In this document: positions 24,641 to 36,800 of the stretch, piece by piece
Layout: each line of letters begins with the position of its first letter
Numbering within the stretch: the first letter of the stretch is position 1
From: Streblospio benedicti
Lineage: Eukaryota > Annelida > Polychaeta > Spionida > Spionidae
Assembly (NCBI GenBank): GCA_019095985.1
Contig: CM032666.1
Location: 41,895,186 to 41,959,185 of the forward strand
Reading direction: 5' to 3'
Length of the DNA stretch: 64,000 nt
Notes under the pieces: generated by a model
Databases searched by the model: none
What the model saw: the letters and a program-made list of their open reading frames with translations, nothing else
Told to the model about the DNA's origin: nothing
Translations under genes and position numbers: made by a program

Positions 24641-24958
24641 AATATTGAGATCAAGTCTGTTTGACTAACCAATATATAATGAACTATATACATAGTATTG
24701 TGTGTGTTGACTGGATAGTATACATGTATCTAATTCGTTGTCCTATTACACATAGGCCTACTGTTAAAAGAACTGGGAAAAAACAAATTATACATCTTGA
24801 TATACTTTATTTGCATGAACTAAATGATTGGATCAAAAAGGAATAAATTTTGTTCCCTATCAGTCCAATATTGTTGACAATCTAAGATTCATAACTCGCA
24901 TGCAGAACTAGTGTCATATTATTTTTTGATTTTGTAGTTAACTATATGTTATTTAAAC

Positions 24959-26299
24959 ATGAGACTGTTAAGGAAAAACTGTTTATGGATGTTAATATTT
25001 TTAGGAATTTTTTGTCTATTTATGTACTATGGGTTAAATTCAGAATTAAATGAACATAGAGAGAGTAATAAGTATCAAGGTGAAATTAGCAAGCAAACTT
25101 TTACCAGATTGGAGGTACCAATACGAAAGAGTACTAAAAACATAGAAAGAGATGTTAACAATTCTGTGTATGATACAACAATTAAAGATGATAATACATT
25201 TTTAAAGGAATTTTATTCATTGGATGATGCACATAGATATATGAGTTTAATGACAGAAATAGTTCCTAAGAAAATAGTTATCAATTATTCTAATTTCTCG
25301 CAGAAATTACCTCATTTCATTGATGAATCTGATGAAGAGTTGTTCTTAAAAAGCCCAAGAAATCGTGAAAATTTATTACCGCCCAAGAAAGAGCAGTTAT
25401 TAGGGATCATTGAAATAGTAGAAGATGGCACTTTTATGTCAAGAGAATTCGACTGTGGTTACAAGGCAAATTATGATTTTGTCAAGGAGATACGTAAACC
25501 AACTGTTGGAAAATCTTATGATATACTAGCACCTATTATTGTTCCTCATGCTTTTGAATTTCAACATTTCTATGATGGAACACTTCCAAAAATCATCCAA
25601 GCACTACCTTTACTTCAAAAGCCAGGAGTAAAATTAATTATAGAAACCCCCGAGCATGTGAATATTAACTTGATACTGGAAAAACTTGATTTTGGGATTG
25701 ACAAAGTCATCTTACATCCAAAGATGGATCAACATTCAGTATATTATGCAAAATATATGATAATGACTTGCATTGCACCTCCTCTGCATCCTTTACTATG
25801 GAGAAAAGCAAAAGATGATGTCTTACATGTTCCAAAGTCATTACCACTACCAAAAGAAGAAAACATTATAATGCTACTTACAAGAGCCGGTGCTTTAAAA
25901 CCAGGTCGCAAAATGATTAATGAAAAGCAAGTGAAAAGATTTTTGAAAAATAGATATGGTGATCAGCTTTTAGTTTTTAATGGTGCATTTTCACTTAAAG
26001 AGGCAATAAGAATTTTCAGCAGGGTTAGGATAATAATCGGGGTACATGGAGGAGCTTTTTATAACATGAATTTTGCTCCATATGATACTAGAGTGATAGA
26101 AATCGGACCTGTTACTAGCTCAGGGGGTGATGTTGGACTTCCTCATGCCATATTTTGGGCAATGGCTGAGATGCTTGGACAAGAATATTGGAGAATTCAA
26201 GCTATTGCATCTAAGTTCATGGATGTTGAAGTCGATGTGCAGAAATTAGAAGCTATTTTGAATACAATTGATAAAGAGGATAAACAGTATGACTTGTAA
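24959..26299 (+). CDS. GT61/DUF563-type glycosyltransferase, copy 2
   Basis: A single-exon frame of 446 residues, paralogous to 7279-8640: by my count about 37 substitutions over roughly 443 aligned residues. It keeps the N-terminal membrane segment, the FQHFYDGTLPKI block and the VHGGAFYNMNF block (His363). Length differences are all whole codons: 8 residues missing after NEH (residue 33), one missing near residue 60, one missing in the SGGDV stretch, and three added at the C-terminus because the stop codon of copy 1 is a tyrosine codon here. One Asn-Gly-Thr site of copy 1 is Asp-Gly-Thr here. Whole-codon gaps and an open frame argue that both copies work. The same acceptor-like tgattttgtag ends at 24937. 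The AATAAA of copy 1 is not kept. Confidence 0.9.
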   Translation: MRLLRKNCLWMLIFLGIFCLFMYYGLNSELNEHRESNKYQGEISKQTFTRLEVPIRKSTKNIERDVNNSVYDTTIKDDNTFLKEFYSLDDAHRYMSLMTEIVPKKIVINYSNFSQKLPHFIDESDEELFLKSPRNRENLLPPKKEQLLGIIEIVEDGTFMSREFDCGYKANYDFVKEIRKPTVGKSYDILAPIIVPHAFEFQHFYDGTLPKIIQALPLLQKPGVKLIIETPEHVNINLILEKLDFGIDKVILHPKMDQHSVYYAKYMIMTCIAPPLHPLLWRKAKDDVLHVPKSLPLPKEENIIMLLTRAGALKPGRKMINEKQVKRFLKNRYGDQLLVFNGAFSLKEAIRIFSRVRIIIGVHGGAFYNMNFAPYDTRVIEIGPVTSSGGDVGLPHAIFWAMAEMLGQEYWRIQAIASKFMDVEVDVQKLEAILNTIDKEDKQYDL

Positions 26300-26960
26300 T
26301 TATGATTCAAAATGTCACTGTCTGAAATCAGATGAATGTATCCAGTTATTTGAAACAGTTTTCAAATTATGTTGTGTTATTCTTAGCATTTAATTAATCA
26401 TTATTTCACCTTATCTAGAAATCTACATGTATGAAGTTTTGAATTATTAATTGAATTACAAAATGAATTACAAAAAAGAGTACACGTTAAGTGTTCTTAA
26501 TATACGGTAATCATCTTCAGTACATGGTATTGTCATTGTACATACTGTCTTTAACATTACACCTACCATTGGGGCTTCGCAAGCCCTTGAACTGACACTA
26601 TACCAGATCCCTGCACTGGTTACAAGTTCACACTCATACCGCCCTTGCAAGTTTAATTTAAAACCTGCACCCTCATATTTAACAAAAATTGAGCCCGCAA
26701 GCACATCAACATCTGCAGATGTTAAAGTACAGCCCGAACTAAAGCCTGTACTAAAGCCCACATCCGTGTATTTTACAAGCATTTACAGTTTAGTTAAATC
26801 ATATACATGTAGATGTAGTGAATAAATTTATCACACATTTTACCACGTTTAAATTGGCATTTACATAAAATGAACTGCTCCCATAATCAATGTGAGGGAA
26901 CAAGGATTCTGATTCTCAGGGATAATAGCGTGAATATTAGACATCCAGGTTAATATATAT

Positions 26961-27130
26961 TATGTAATATTTAATCTATACGACTGGATTATGTACATGT
27001 ACCATGAACACAGACGTTTCTTGGGGTTACGTCATGATAAACTATTACTTCGTACATCACAACACTGAAGAAATATGGCAGATGCCATATGAAACGTCTG
27101 TTTCCAGTTGTATAGATTAAATATTACATA
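26961..27130. mobile_element. Hairpin MITE, 170 bp
   Basis: The left arm starts tatgtaatatttaatctata and the right arm is its reverse complement, with about 27 bp of near-perfect pairing; a second inner pair is acagacgtttc and gaaacgtctgt. It lies in sequence present only in block B copy 2. Half of the same terminal repeat recurs at 48484-48510 in a lipase intron. Confidence 0.7.
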
Positions 27131-27789
27131 TGATTATCAGGGAGTTTCTGTTTTCTGTACAGGAAACGTGTTTGCCTATGATCCCGTGTGAAATGTAAAG
27201 TAGTTCAGTTTAAAATTCATCCATAATAATTACATGTATAAGGACTATAAAGCCACATTTTCCTCCTGACACTAATTTTATTCCACTGCTTTTTGCCAGA
27301 TAAAAAACTTTTTTCTAAGACCCTTATTATAAAATGATTAGGAATTATTTAAAGTAGATTATTATGCCGCACCTACACAAAAAGTTTCATGCTTCTATGT
27401 AATTTATGCACACAGAAATTTCAGCATTTTCAAACTTTAAATTTCCAAATATACTCATTTTGACCAGGTAAAGCCAAATCAAAATGTAAGAACAATTTGC
27501 ATAGTTGGGACTGTAACTGACCTAAATCAGTGAAGAAGAATAGAACTCCCATTGGTCAGTAACATGTAGGGATTATTTAAATCAGTAACATCCAAATGCA
27601 TAGAATATAATACAATACACCATTGAGATTTATGCAGTGATTGGATGTGAAATCTTTACCTAATATAGGGAATATTCAAATGTTGCCAAAAGCATATAAA
27701 CACAGCTGTTCCAATCATTGTCCATATGCATCTTACCAAAATGGCTATTTTACAAAGTTAGTCTGTAAAATGTTGAAATGTTCTGTAAT

Positions 27790-30700
27790 TGTGCATATCC
27801 TTCTAAAATTTGTAAAAACATAAAAATTATTATGTGGGTGCGGCATTTTAGCATGAATTATTTATAGTAATTTACAGAATAACTTTCTACGGAAAAAAAT
27901 CTTTTGAGGATTAAAACCCACACCTACACTCGAAGTGACAATATATCCAGCAAATAAGCGGATGCACATGCGGGGCCCTCGTAACATGTATATATTAACC
28001 TAAATTCGGTCAATTATATTTTCTTTCTATTTGCAATTATCTTCATTTTCATTGTACTGAATGCAATAAAATTACCAATGTACAGTGCTTTAAGACAGAG
28101 TTATTTATGAAGTGCTTAGTCAAAATTAATGAAATCAACTATCTGCATGATATGATTCATTGTTCTGTGATTTCTTATTTTGCATTCATAACTACTCATA
28201 CTATCTATTCAGGTGCATTGATGAACTTGAATTTGAAAGATATAATATTGTGATCCATTGTAAGAATCTCATTAATGAAGACCACGATCCGTTGGACTAG
28301 TGATTTTGTACTAGCAGAAATCTCAACAATCAAGAACTTGCACTGGTTCTCACTGACAGTGATATTGTATAGCAGATCGAGTTGGCTTTTTCATCTTCAA
28401 GGATTACAACATTAAGTTTTTTTGCTACAGAAATCACAATAGTAGAATGTTCCAGCGTAAATTGTAAATTGAATTTCGTGACCCAAGGCTCAGTATGCTC
28501 TGTTTTGTCAAATATTGTGGATGCTTTTGCATTCAGAGGCCACAGCTGCAAAAACACAGTACTCTATGAAAAATCAATAATTCTAAAATGAACAAATATC
28601 TGCGAGAAAAATGCTAAAAAAAACTGATACAGTCCTATTGTTTCTTAAAATACACTCTTACATTTTGATACTGCCCCTACATATTATATATTGTAGGAAA
28701 CGTTGACGTTTGCCCTTTCAGATTGTGGTTTTACATATTGATTTTTCTTAAGTACCAACAACTCATGATTCTGCGAATTTAGATACCAGCAAAAATCACT
28801 CTCCTGAACTTTATTCTCAATGTTTGGTGTTAAATTGCAAAAATGCGTCCATCGGGACACATCTCAGAAAGTGTCTTAATTTAAGTTTAACCTCTTGTCT
28901 ACAACATATCAAAATATAGGATTTGAAGATTTGAAGAGCACTCAGACTCATCAACCTTGTAGGTGTACTAAGCACACATTAGGTATTCTTTACAATACTA
29001 AATATTCATTTTGAGAAAGATCCTTTATACCGGGTACTTGCTTTATTATAAGCCAAATATTTTCTCCTTGATCAAGAAGGCTTCATCAGGGCCAATGTTC
29101 AGTGAATGTCTGACAGTATCAACACAGCTGCACAGGTCACAGCAGAGGTGTTCGAACCAGAGCTACACGTCTCTCCTCCGCTGGTGAACTACACAAGTCC
29201 ACAATAACTGATCACATGGTCCAACACAACATTGGAAAGGAATCTAGTGTAAGAGATAGACAAATCAGAGATTCGATAGCCATATGCAGCACAAAGAACA
29301 CTATGAATCGTGATGAAGGTGCGTATATTATATGCTATCACACAACTATGACAATCTACTGAAGCCGAGGGCATCCGGAACACATGACCGCCCACGACCC
29401 CCACCCTGCCACTGACCCACTTCCTGATGTCATGTGATGTCTGCAGCTGTGTTGATACATGAACGATGTCTGTACATTGTGCTTTTGTACTTATTGCAAC
29501 CATCACATGAATAAAAAAGTCAAATTAATTACCTTGGTCACAAGAGCAGTCTTAGTCAGCATCTTAACCGTAGTAACAAGAGTATTGCCTCTTTCAAGTT
29601 CACCCTAAGAAAATGCATTTAGTAACCAGATTTGTACAAGCATACATGTCAAGATGAACTAAAGTACTATGAACTTTTTTTTTCTCTCAGGAAATCCCTT
29701 GGGTAACATTGATAATGGATTTTCACATATGACTTGAGTCTTAAATGAGGATAGTTTGTTTATAGCACTGCGTATTAGAAGAAATGAAAGTAGTAGGCTT
29801 TTGAAATTTATTTTACTTCTTTCACCAAAATTGATTACACAGAAGCAATATTATCTCTTAAATAGTATATATATAGTACAATGTACCGTATACATGTATG
29901 TTCTCCCCAACAACTGTGTATGAGAGGGGAATTTAAGGTGGCATGTGAGAAAGATGCCTCTCAGCGTTAACTTGATTAATGGACAGAAGTAGAAGAGTGC
30001 AGGAGAGTTCATAAGATAAACAGTTGTATATTTAGTGGAAGTTTTTAGTGCACAAACTGCACATTGTTTGACTGTTATCCAGCAACATAGTTTAAGATGC
30101 CTCTGCTATGCATAAAGAAAATGTGTCTGTCGAACCTCTATGAAGACCATCGACCTGGACAAGTCTTATCTAGTGGTTTTAATGGAAAGATGGCCTGTTA
30201 TGTAGTAACTTAAAATATTACTAATGTGTTGCTTTTTTTGTGTGTATTATTTCCTTACATTTATTTTTTTTTTATTTAATATTTCATCTAATTGACCCTT
30301 GAGGTATGTGTAATTAAATAATTGCTTATATCATGACAAATCAGATTATTTCCTACCACTAATGTGAATTAAACCCAATGTAAGAGCATATGATGATAGG
30401 CACATGTAAGCGACAGCTTCTGCATTTCAGTCACTTCATTAACATTGGTTGCAATGACAATATAATTACCATATAGAAATAGAGCAGATTTCATCAATGC
30501 AGACTATAAATAGAAGAAATTATCCGGACAAATTATGTCTAAGTTGATGAAGAAAATGAATTGAGTGAGTTGAATAACTTTTGCTCTAAAATCTCAATAT
30601 AAGGTTGTTGCTTGTAAACCCAGAAATCGTTCTTGATTCCACTGGGACTTAACTTATTTATATCTCACGGGGAAAGCATAAACATCTTACTCTAATTTGA

Positions 30701-31605
30701 ACTCCATACAACAGACTTGAAAGAAATCTTTTATATTTTACATGTGAATCTTTTGTCATTCAGCGGCTTTTCAAAAATATATTGCTATTAGATTTCTGAA
30801 TAATTAGGCCCAAAATATCTTTGAAGCAAGGGTGCGCGAGTGTGTGTACCAATAAGTTTGTCACACGCGCATCTTCATGTTCGATCACTTAAAGGCCTTG
30901 TGATAAGCTAGTATCAGGAATATTGATTGTACGTAGTACCTCTAATATAATGTTTTGTGTTTGTTTTTTGTGAAATCTTAATGTTTTGCTGAGATAACTG
31001 CCCGGCTCTTCAGAATATGGTTAGCCCGGTAAGCACAGGTAGGATAGAGAAGCATGATTTTATATGCATGCAATACATATCTCCCTCAGTTCTGGTTCAG
31101 GGTCAGTTTTCTTTGATAGATTTAAGAGCTTTTCAGTAACTGTAGAGGGAGGGAGAGACCGCACGCAGTACTGAATAGTGCTGAACCATTTCTTGAAGAA
31201 GCTAGGCAGTTATCGCATATGAAAAGTTGATCGTGTTTCAACCAAAAACCAAACATTTGAGCTACTAAGATGTATATATTGGATTGATATATATGGCAGC
31301 AAGACCAGCCAACTTGCATTTCAATTTTTATACACACATAAATGATTTACTGAGTAAGGTAACTTTTATATCTAATGATGTCTTTTGTTAACAAAATATA
31401 AACTAACAGACTATTACACTAAGTCATGATCATCAACAGTAGGAGATTTCAAACAGTTCCCTTGAAATGGTGCCAAATCAGGCATGATTTAATAATAGCT
31501 TCAGATAGTTGAGCTGGTCAGAAGAGGTCCTGTGAAGGTGATTTGTAGCTCTCGGAAAAATGCTAAAAACTTCCAATACAAACTAATTTTGATTTTTCTT
31601 TACAG
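27790..31605. other. Stretch before the first seen lipase exon, no gene recognised
   Basis: No recognisable exon or element body. I looked here for the lipase start exon (expected product like MPG..VFRRRW..GSDDLV) on + and did not find it. An inverted hammerhead-like core is at 29061-29089. Short - strand frames at 29189-29506 and 28330-28557 have no recognisable features. The region ends with a good acceptor (ttttctttacag) at 31605. Confidence 0.45.
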
Positions 31606-33847
31606 GGTTGTGGTGCTGGGCGTCACACTAGGTGTGGTGGACTTCAATCCATCAATAGAATGTGCCGTCCACCTGAAAGAGCATGTTCTTGGTTACCTGG
31701 TCATCCTCAGTGGCTGTGTGGTCATCGAGGGTGCCATCGCATGGCTGGCCATGCGAGGCACCATCTTGGAAACAGGGCCCAGGACCGGCATGCAGTACCT
31801 ACTCTATATACGATTAGGTTTGTTTTGTATATTTATTTGTTACCAGTCATTCACGTGACTCACTGTCATAGTCAAAGTACACGTATATGGGGTCAGTTTT
31901 ATTGTATGAATATTTATCTATATATGTAGTATCACATTTAGTGTAATCTTAAGTTTTTATTGGTGTGGTTTTACAACAATAGCTTAAACTGTTCTTACTT
32001 TGATCTGCGCACCTGTAAAATGGAATATCTATCAGTGTAAAGTTAAATGTGAAGAGAGCATGGACAGTGTACAAAGTTTGATAGTTCAGGCCTGGCTATA
32101 TTGTAATTCGCACAGCTTTCTATTTGTTGTAGGTATCTTCGTCATTGAAGTCGTATGGTTAGTAATTGGTGTGGTGTGGTTGTCACAGCACTATGGCTCA
32201 TGTTCAGCAGTAATGGCAAAAAGAGCCATTCTTGGTAAGTCTATTTTATATCAATACATGTATATCTATTTTTATGGAATTTCTTAGGAGATGGTTAAAC
32301 ATAAAATATGGGCAGAGCATCATTGAAATCTTTGGTCAAAACAATGTTGTTAGTTTAAATGTTATTCAGAAAAAAACACTAGCAATTTTGGTTTCGACTC
32401 TTCAATTAGGTTAATTCCTTGATTTGGACCTTTGTTAATTCGGTTTTTTAATTATCACTCGAGTTTTACATGGCTCTGGAATTGCCGTTTATTTATATTT
32501 CAATAATTCATTTATATTTTTAAAAAACATTACACATTATGCATACAAACGATTTATCATTTGAAATAAACTTTATTATTATGTGAAAACAAGAAATATC
32601 TCCATTATTTCCATCAAAGCTTTCAAACTTTCTTTTCTCAATTGTTCCATGTACATTTCATGTTATACTATGTTGCTTTCATTTGTTAAATATTATAAAG
32701 GAGATAATCTTTCTTAGCTATTCATTTAGACATCACAACAGCAGACTACAGATTCAGAGAAATAGTTTTGTGATCATAAAAGAGTCATGATGGTTATTGT
32801 TGAAAGTACCAACAAAACAAAATGGTTCATGAGTTACTTAATGTGATTTAGAAGATTATGTTCACTTTGCAGTGTGTACCACATTGTTGTGCTTTAGGGA
32901 CGAACGTTACTTACCCCAAAAGGAGGAAACAAAACTCAATTAGCCAATAGCATGGGCTTTTTTCTCATGTATCCAATGCCCCTGCTCATCACATTGATAG
33001 AAGACAATCTGTATATTGTGATTTCTGTCCATATGTGCAGCATGTTTTTCCATTAAACTTCTCCACTTTGAGCCCTCAGTAACAGTTTATATTTAAATAC
33101 TAAGTAGACACTGAAAAGTGTTTTTTTATGAATGCCTCACTGTATCAATATACCTCAAAGTTAGGGTGATTTCCATAATGGTAATATCAGGAATAATATA
33201 TTCCTGGTGATATACTAATAATTACAACATATGTGTAGAGTAAGAAGATGTAGATACCATTGGTAGCCTTCACTGTGAGCTGAGAATTAAATGATCTGGA
33301 CTGAAGAAGAAGAGGGTAGGAACAATATTCAGTAGATATATAAGGCTAGACTCATGACTACAAGTTGAAAGGCTCAACACTCAAACATAATATCGATGAG
33401 TCTTCACCATATTTCTAATATGCAATGTACCATATCGTGTTTTGTTACCCAGCAGTAACCAAAGTATATGTGTACATGTAGTTGCATGTCAGAAGTGGAT
33501 ATCCATAAATGCAAAATTGTTAGAGCATGTCATGATTTACACACGGGATTTACAAATCTAAACTGCACATTTACATTGGTTTTATTTACTATCTTCCTTC
33601 TATATGCTCAGCACCTTTTTGGGTTGTTTCAATTAACGCTGTGTCTCGCACAATTTATGTTTGCAGCGATCATTGTGAGCAACTGGCTGATCCTGCTGTC
33701 CGTGCTACTCTCTCTGTGGTGCACGTTTGACACGGCCGGCCGGTCGTGGGTGAAGATGAAGCGCTACCAGGAGAGCATCAAGGAGAAGGAAGGTCGGCCG
33801 GGTCACAAGCGCAGGTCTGGCAGTCGTCGCAGGAACTGGAGGCACAG
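31606..33847 (+). CDS. Lipase exons for the membrane segments
   Basis: Three exons (31606-31817, 32133-32234, 33667-33847) encode the last part of membrane segment 1 and segments 2-4. Matches to human DAGLA include [20 protein letters not shown] and [12 protein letters not shown]. The third exon ends in a basic cytoplasmic stretch ([14 protein letters not shown]) and a gtagat donor. The frame is open upstream of the first acceptor to an ATG at 31532, so a read-through start is formally possible, but the acceptor and homology argue for splicing from a missing upstream exon. Confidence 0.9.
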
Positions 33848-36800
33848 GTAGATATTGGTGCCTTCCTGTAGGGACTAGGCCTCGGTAGATACGAAGATAT
33901 CAGTAAAAGTGAAAATAATCTAATGACATGCTCATCTTGCCATAGCCGTTCCTTTTTGGTTAATCAGGAAGTACATTCACAATGCATTTCAAATCCATGT
34001 AGTATGTATCCATTGTATAACCTGTAGACATTCAAAAGCCTTTTTCAAAATTCGATCCAGTATTTTAAATTCTTTTTCTAGTTTTGTTTTCTGTAAAGAA
34101 AGAGAAAATGATGTTACACAATGTATGTCCTTTAATCTGCTATTTTGTTATTAATTCATGTAACACATACATTATTTTGAATGGCAAATTATGTTTGTGC
34201 ACTTAAGTAATGATAAAGATGCTGGATATACCCCAAAAGGCTCCACAAATGTCTATGTATAAATATTCTAGCAAAATATGCTGCAAATCAGATAAAAACT
34301 CCATGAATTTTTTGGGAGTGATGAGAAAGAATGCAAATAATGTAAATTACAGTATTATGTATAAGAAGGGAGCTGTTATGTTCATGAATAAATGGATTAA
34401 CTGTGTAGATGTTTTGTCCAACTTATTAGAATTCGGTGTTGTAGGGTTATTCAGCATTATCTATGTATACGTTTTTGTCTCAAGTAGATTGTACTGTTGG
34501 TGTTATGTAAGTTGGAATTGTGAATAATGTGTTAGAATTTTGTATGCATACAATATAGATTCAAGCTTGATTTAGTTCTCAGCGTAATTATATTGATGAA
34601 CAATAATCTCTGCTGGTAAAAATGTTTCTGTTTTGATTATTTGCAATATTGCGTGAATTTTTATAAATCATTTTGAAATAATATTCTCAATAATAACTAC
34701 ATACCGGTAGATGATTATCCGTGTAAATTGATATTTTAAAATATTGTATATCATGGTATGAATAATTGCTTTCTGCTGCAAAGTAAATTTACCTTTAATA
34801 ATCCTGCTGCAAAGTAAATTCACCCTATCATAGAACGTTACTACATTTAATTAGCTAGCAATTGCATGGAGACTCTAGTTTGCATAGTGCATGATTAATT
34901 TGTAATTGTAATTTATGCTCAAACAAAATCATTACCCGCTTCTTTCTAAGTATAATACAATAGAGAAATTCATAACTATAAATCATTTTTATTTAGTGAA
35001 GACCTAATTGTTACCCTGTAGTCCACTACCCCAGCCCTTCCACACCCCGTGCTCATGCCATTGTGTTAACATATATGTTTTTTGCATGCTTGGAACAGGT
35101 TTTCCTACCGAAGGGTGTAGGTAGAACTTTTATCATTTGTTTTTATCCTCTGATCTGCTTACCTTCATTCACGTATTAAAGTGATTTAAAGCATGTGGAC
35201 ACTAACAATTACTTTCTACTCTATGTGGACTCATTAATATCTGCAGTTGAATCTTTTGTTTATGAAAATGATATTGAATTCAGATTTATTCTATTACATG
35301 TGTGATCAGCCATAAAAACTGTCTATATTTTGAGGAACCATATTATATCTGTCATGATAAAGTGTTGGTGTAGTCAGGATTCAAGGCATGCTGATTTAAG
35401 CACCTTTGTAGTAGTTACTGATCAGGCTCAGACCAACTTGAAAAATCACGCTGTAAAGCTAAGTTACCCAAACAAGATGGAGGCTTATCTCGGGACTCAA
35501 GTGTTTTCTGTTATTTTAAATACTAAAATTCATGGGTTAGTAGGTATGTTAACGCTAGGTATGTACAAATATATTGCTCATATTGAACACAGTTATAATA
35601 TACACATGAAAGGCATCACTCAAGGTGACATACCACTGGCTACAGTAAGATCTTATATAGAATAACAACCACAATGGAACCAAACAGGGACCATTGTGGC
35701 CAATATGAAACACATGGATTATTCACCATTGTTACATACATGTCAAATAATGAGAACTATTGTTATAATGGTGTGATTTGTTGATTGATCTAAAATGGAC
35801 CGAATAATGATCCAGATTGGACACAAATATATGGGCCGTTTTGGTCCATGTGAAAAAAGTTGGATGCAATTATAATGAGGCCTTTAAGTGAGTGTAGACA
35901 CTATACTATTAATTAATTATTAATTAATCAAGCTCTTAAGTGGTTAATATTGTCATCATGGAGCCTTTAACTCCCTTCTTTGTTGGAGTACATTTAACTA
36001 TGTGTTGCATATCAACAATAAAGATAGGAGTTATGAGCTACATCCTGGTGACAATATTTAAACCTGATTTGTTAACTCATTAGCGAGTTACATGTAAATG
36101 TTGATAATGAGCAACCTATTATGCACACTTATTGTTGGCACATATTAAGTACCTATTAAGCCATGAACTTTAGTACCAGAAATTTAGATGATCAACAGAA
36201 AACATTTGAACGGACAGTTATGCCTTCATCTTGTTGGGTAACTCTCGGAATTAGATGTAATCTCACGGCTCCTCCCCAGTGCAAAATTAAATGGCTCTAA
36301 AATATCAAATGTGTTGCTGTATATGCTTTTTATTACAAAGGATTTTACTGCTATATGAATTTCTTTCCTTTTTATCTCAATTTGCATGAAAGGGTTTTGG
36401 TTTTCCTTGATTTGCCAATGCTAAATTAGTTAGGTTGTGTTTTATTTGTGTTAAATGTTGTAGGACGCACACCAGAAACAGTTATTTTCGCGTGAGAAGG
36501 TATGCATGCTGTGTTCTCTTTTTTTCCCCTGCTAAGTTTGAGGGTTGTTTAACTGTGATCGATAATTTTGCCAATAGTATACAGTAGCCCAAGTATATTT
36601 GTTGCCACTTATAAACACTTTCTGGATTGAAAATGAAAAAATCCTCATGCATATTTAAAAGGAATTTTAAAGCATACCTACATGTAGATACTTAAAAAGT
36701 ATTAATGACTCAAATGATTTCTAAACATATAAAAATGTTCTTACACAACTATATCCATATACATGTACTGAGGAAGCACTGCTTTGCACTAAAACACTAG

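Larger units (their letters stand above)
24657..27785. repeat. Duplicated block B, copy 2 (carries glycosyltransferase copy 2)
   Basis: Direct-orientation match to 6997-9410. The left edge (ctgtttgacta) is the same in both copies. Relative to copy 1 it holds about 560 bp extra at 26877-27440 (which includes a hairpin MITE) and about 150 bp at 27560-27700. Similarity ends within the first 50 bp of block A. Confidence 0.85.

Noticed and set aside
30125-30185. Third copy of the CAGTAGAACCTC MITE
   Set aside because: Only a short stretch (aacctctatgaagacca) resembles it and no ends are found.
31532-31858. Independent 108-codon gene starting at the ATG at 31532
   Set aside because: The part after 31606 is a lipase exon with clear splice sites; the upstream codons are intron read-through.
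35330-35665. 111-codon frame in a lipase intron
   Set aside because: No recognisable domain, no splice sites in phase with the lipase, composition like the intron.
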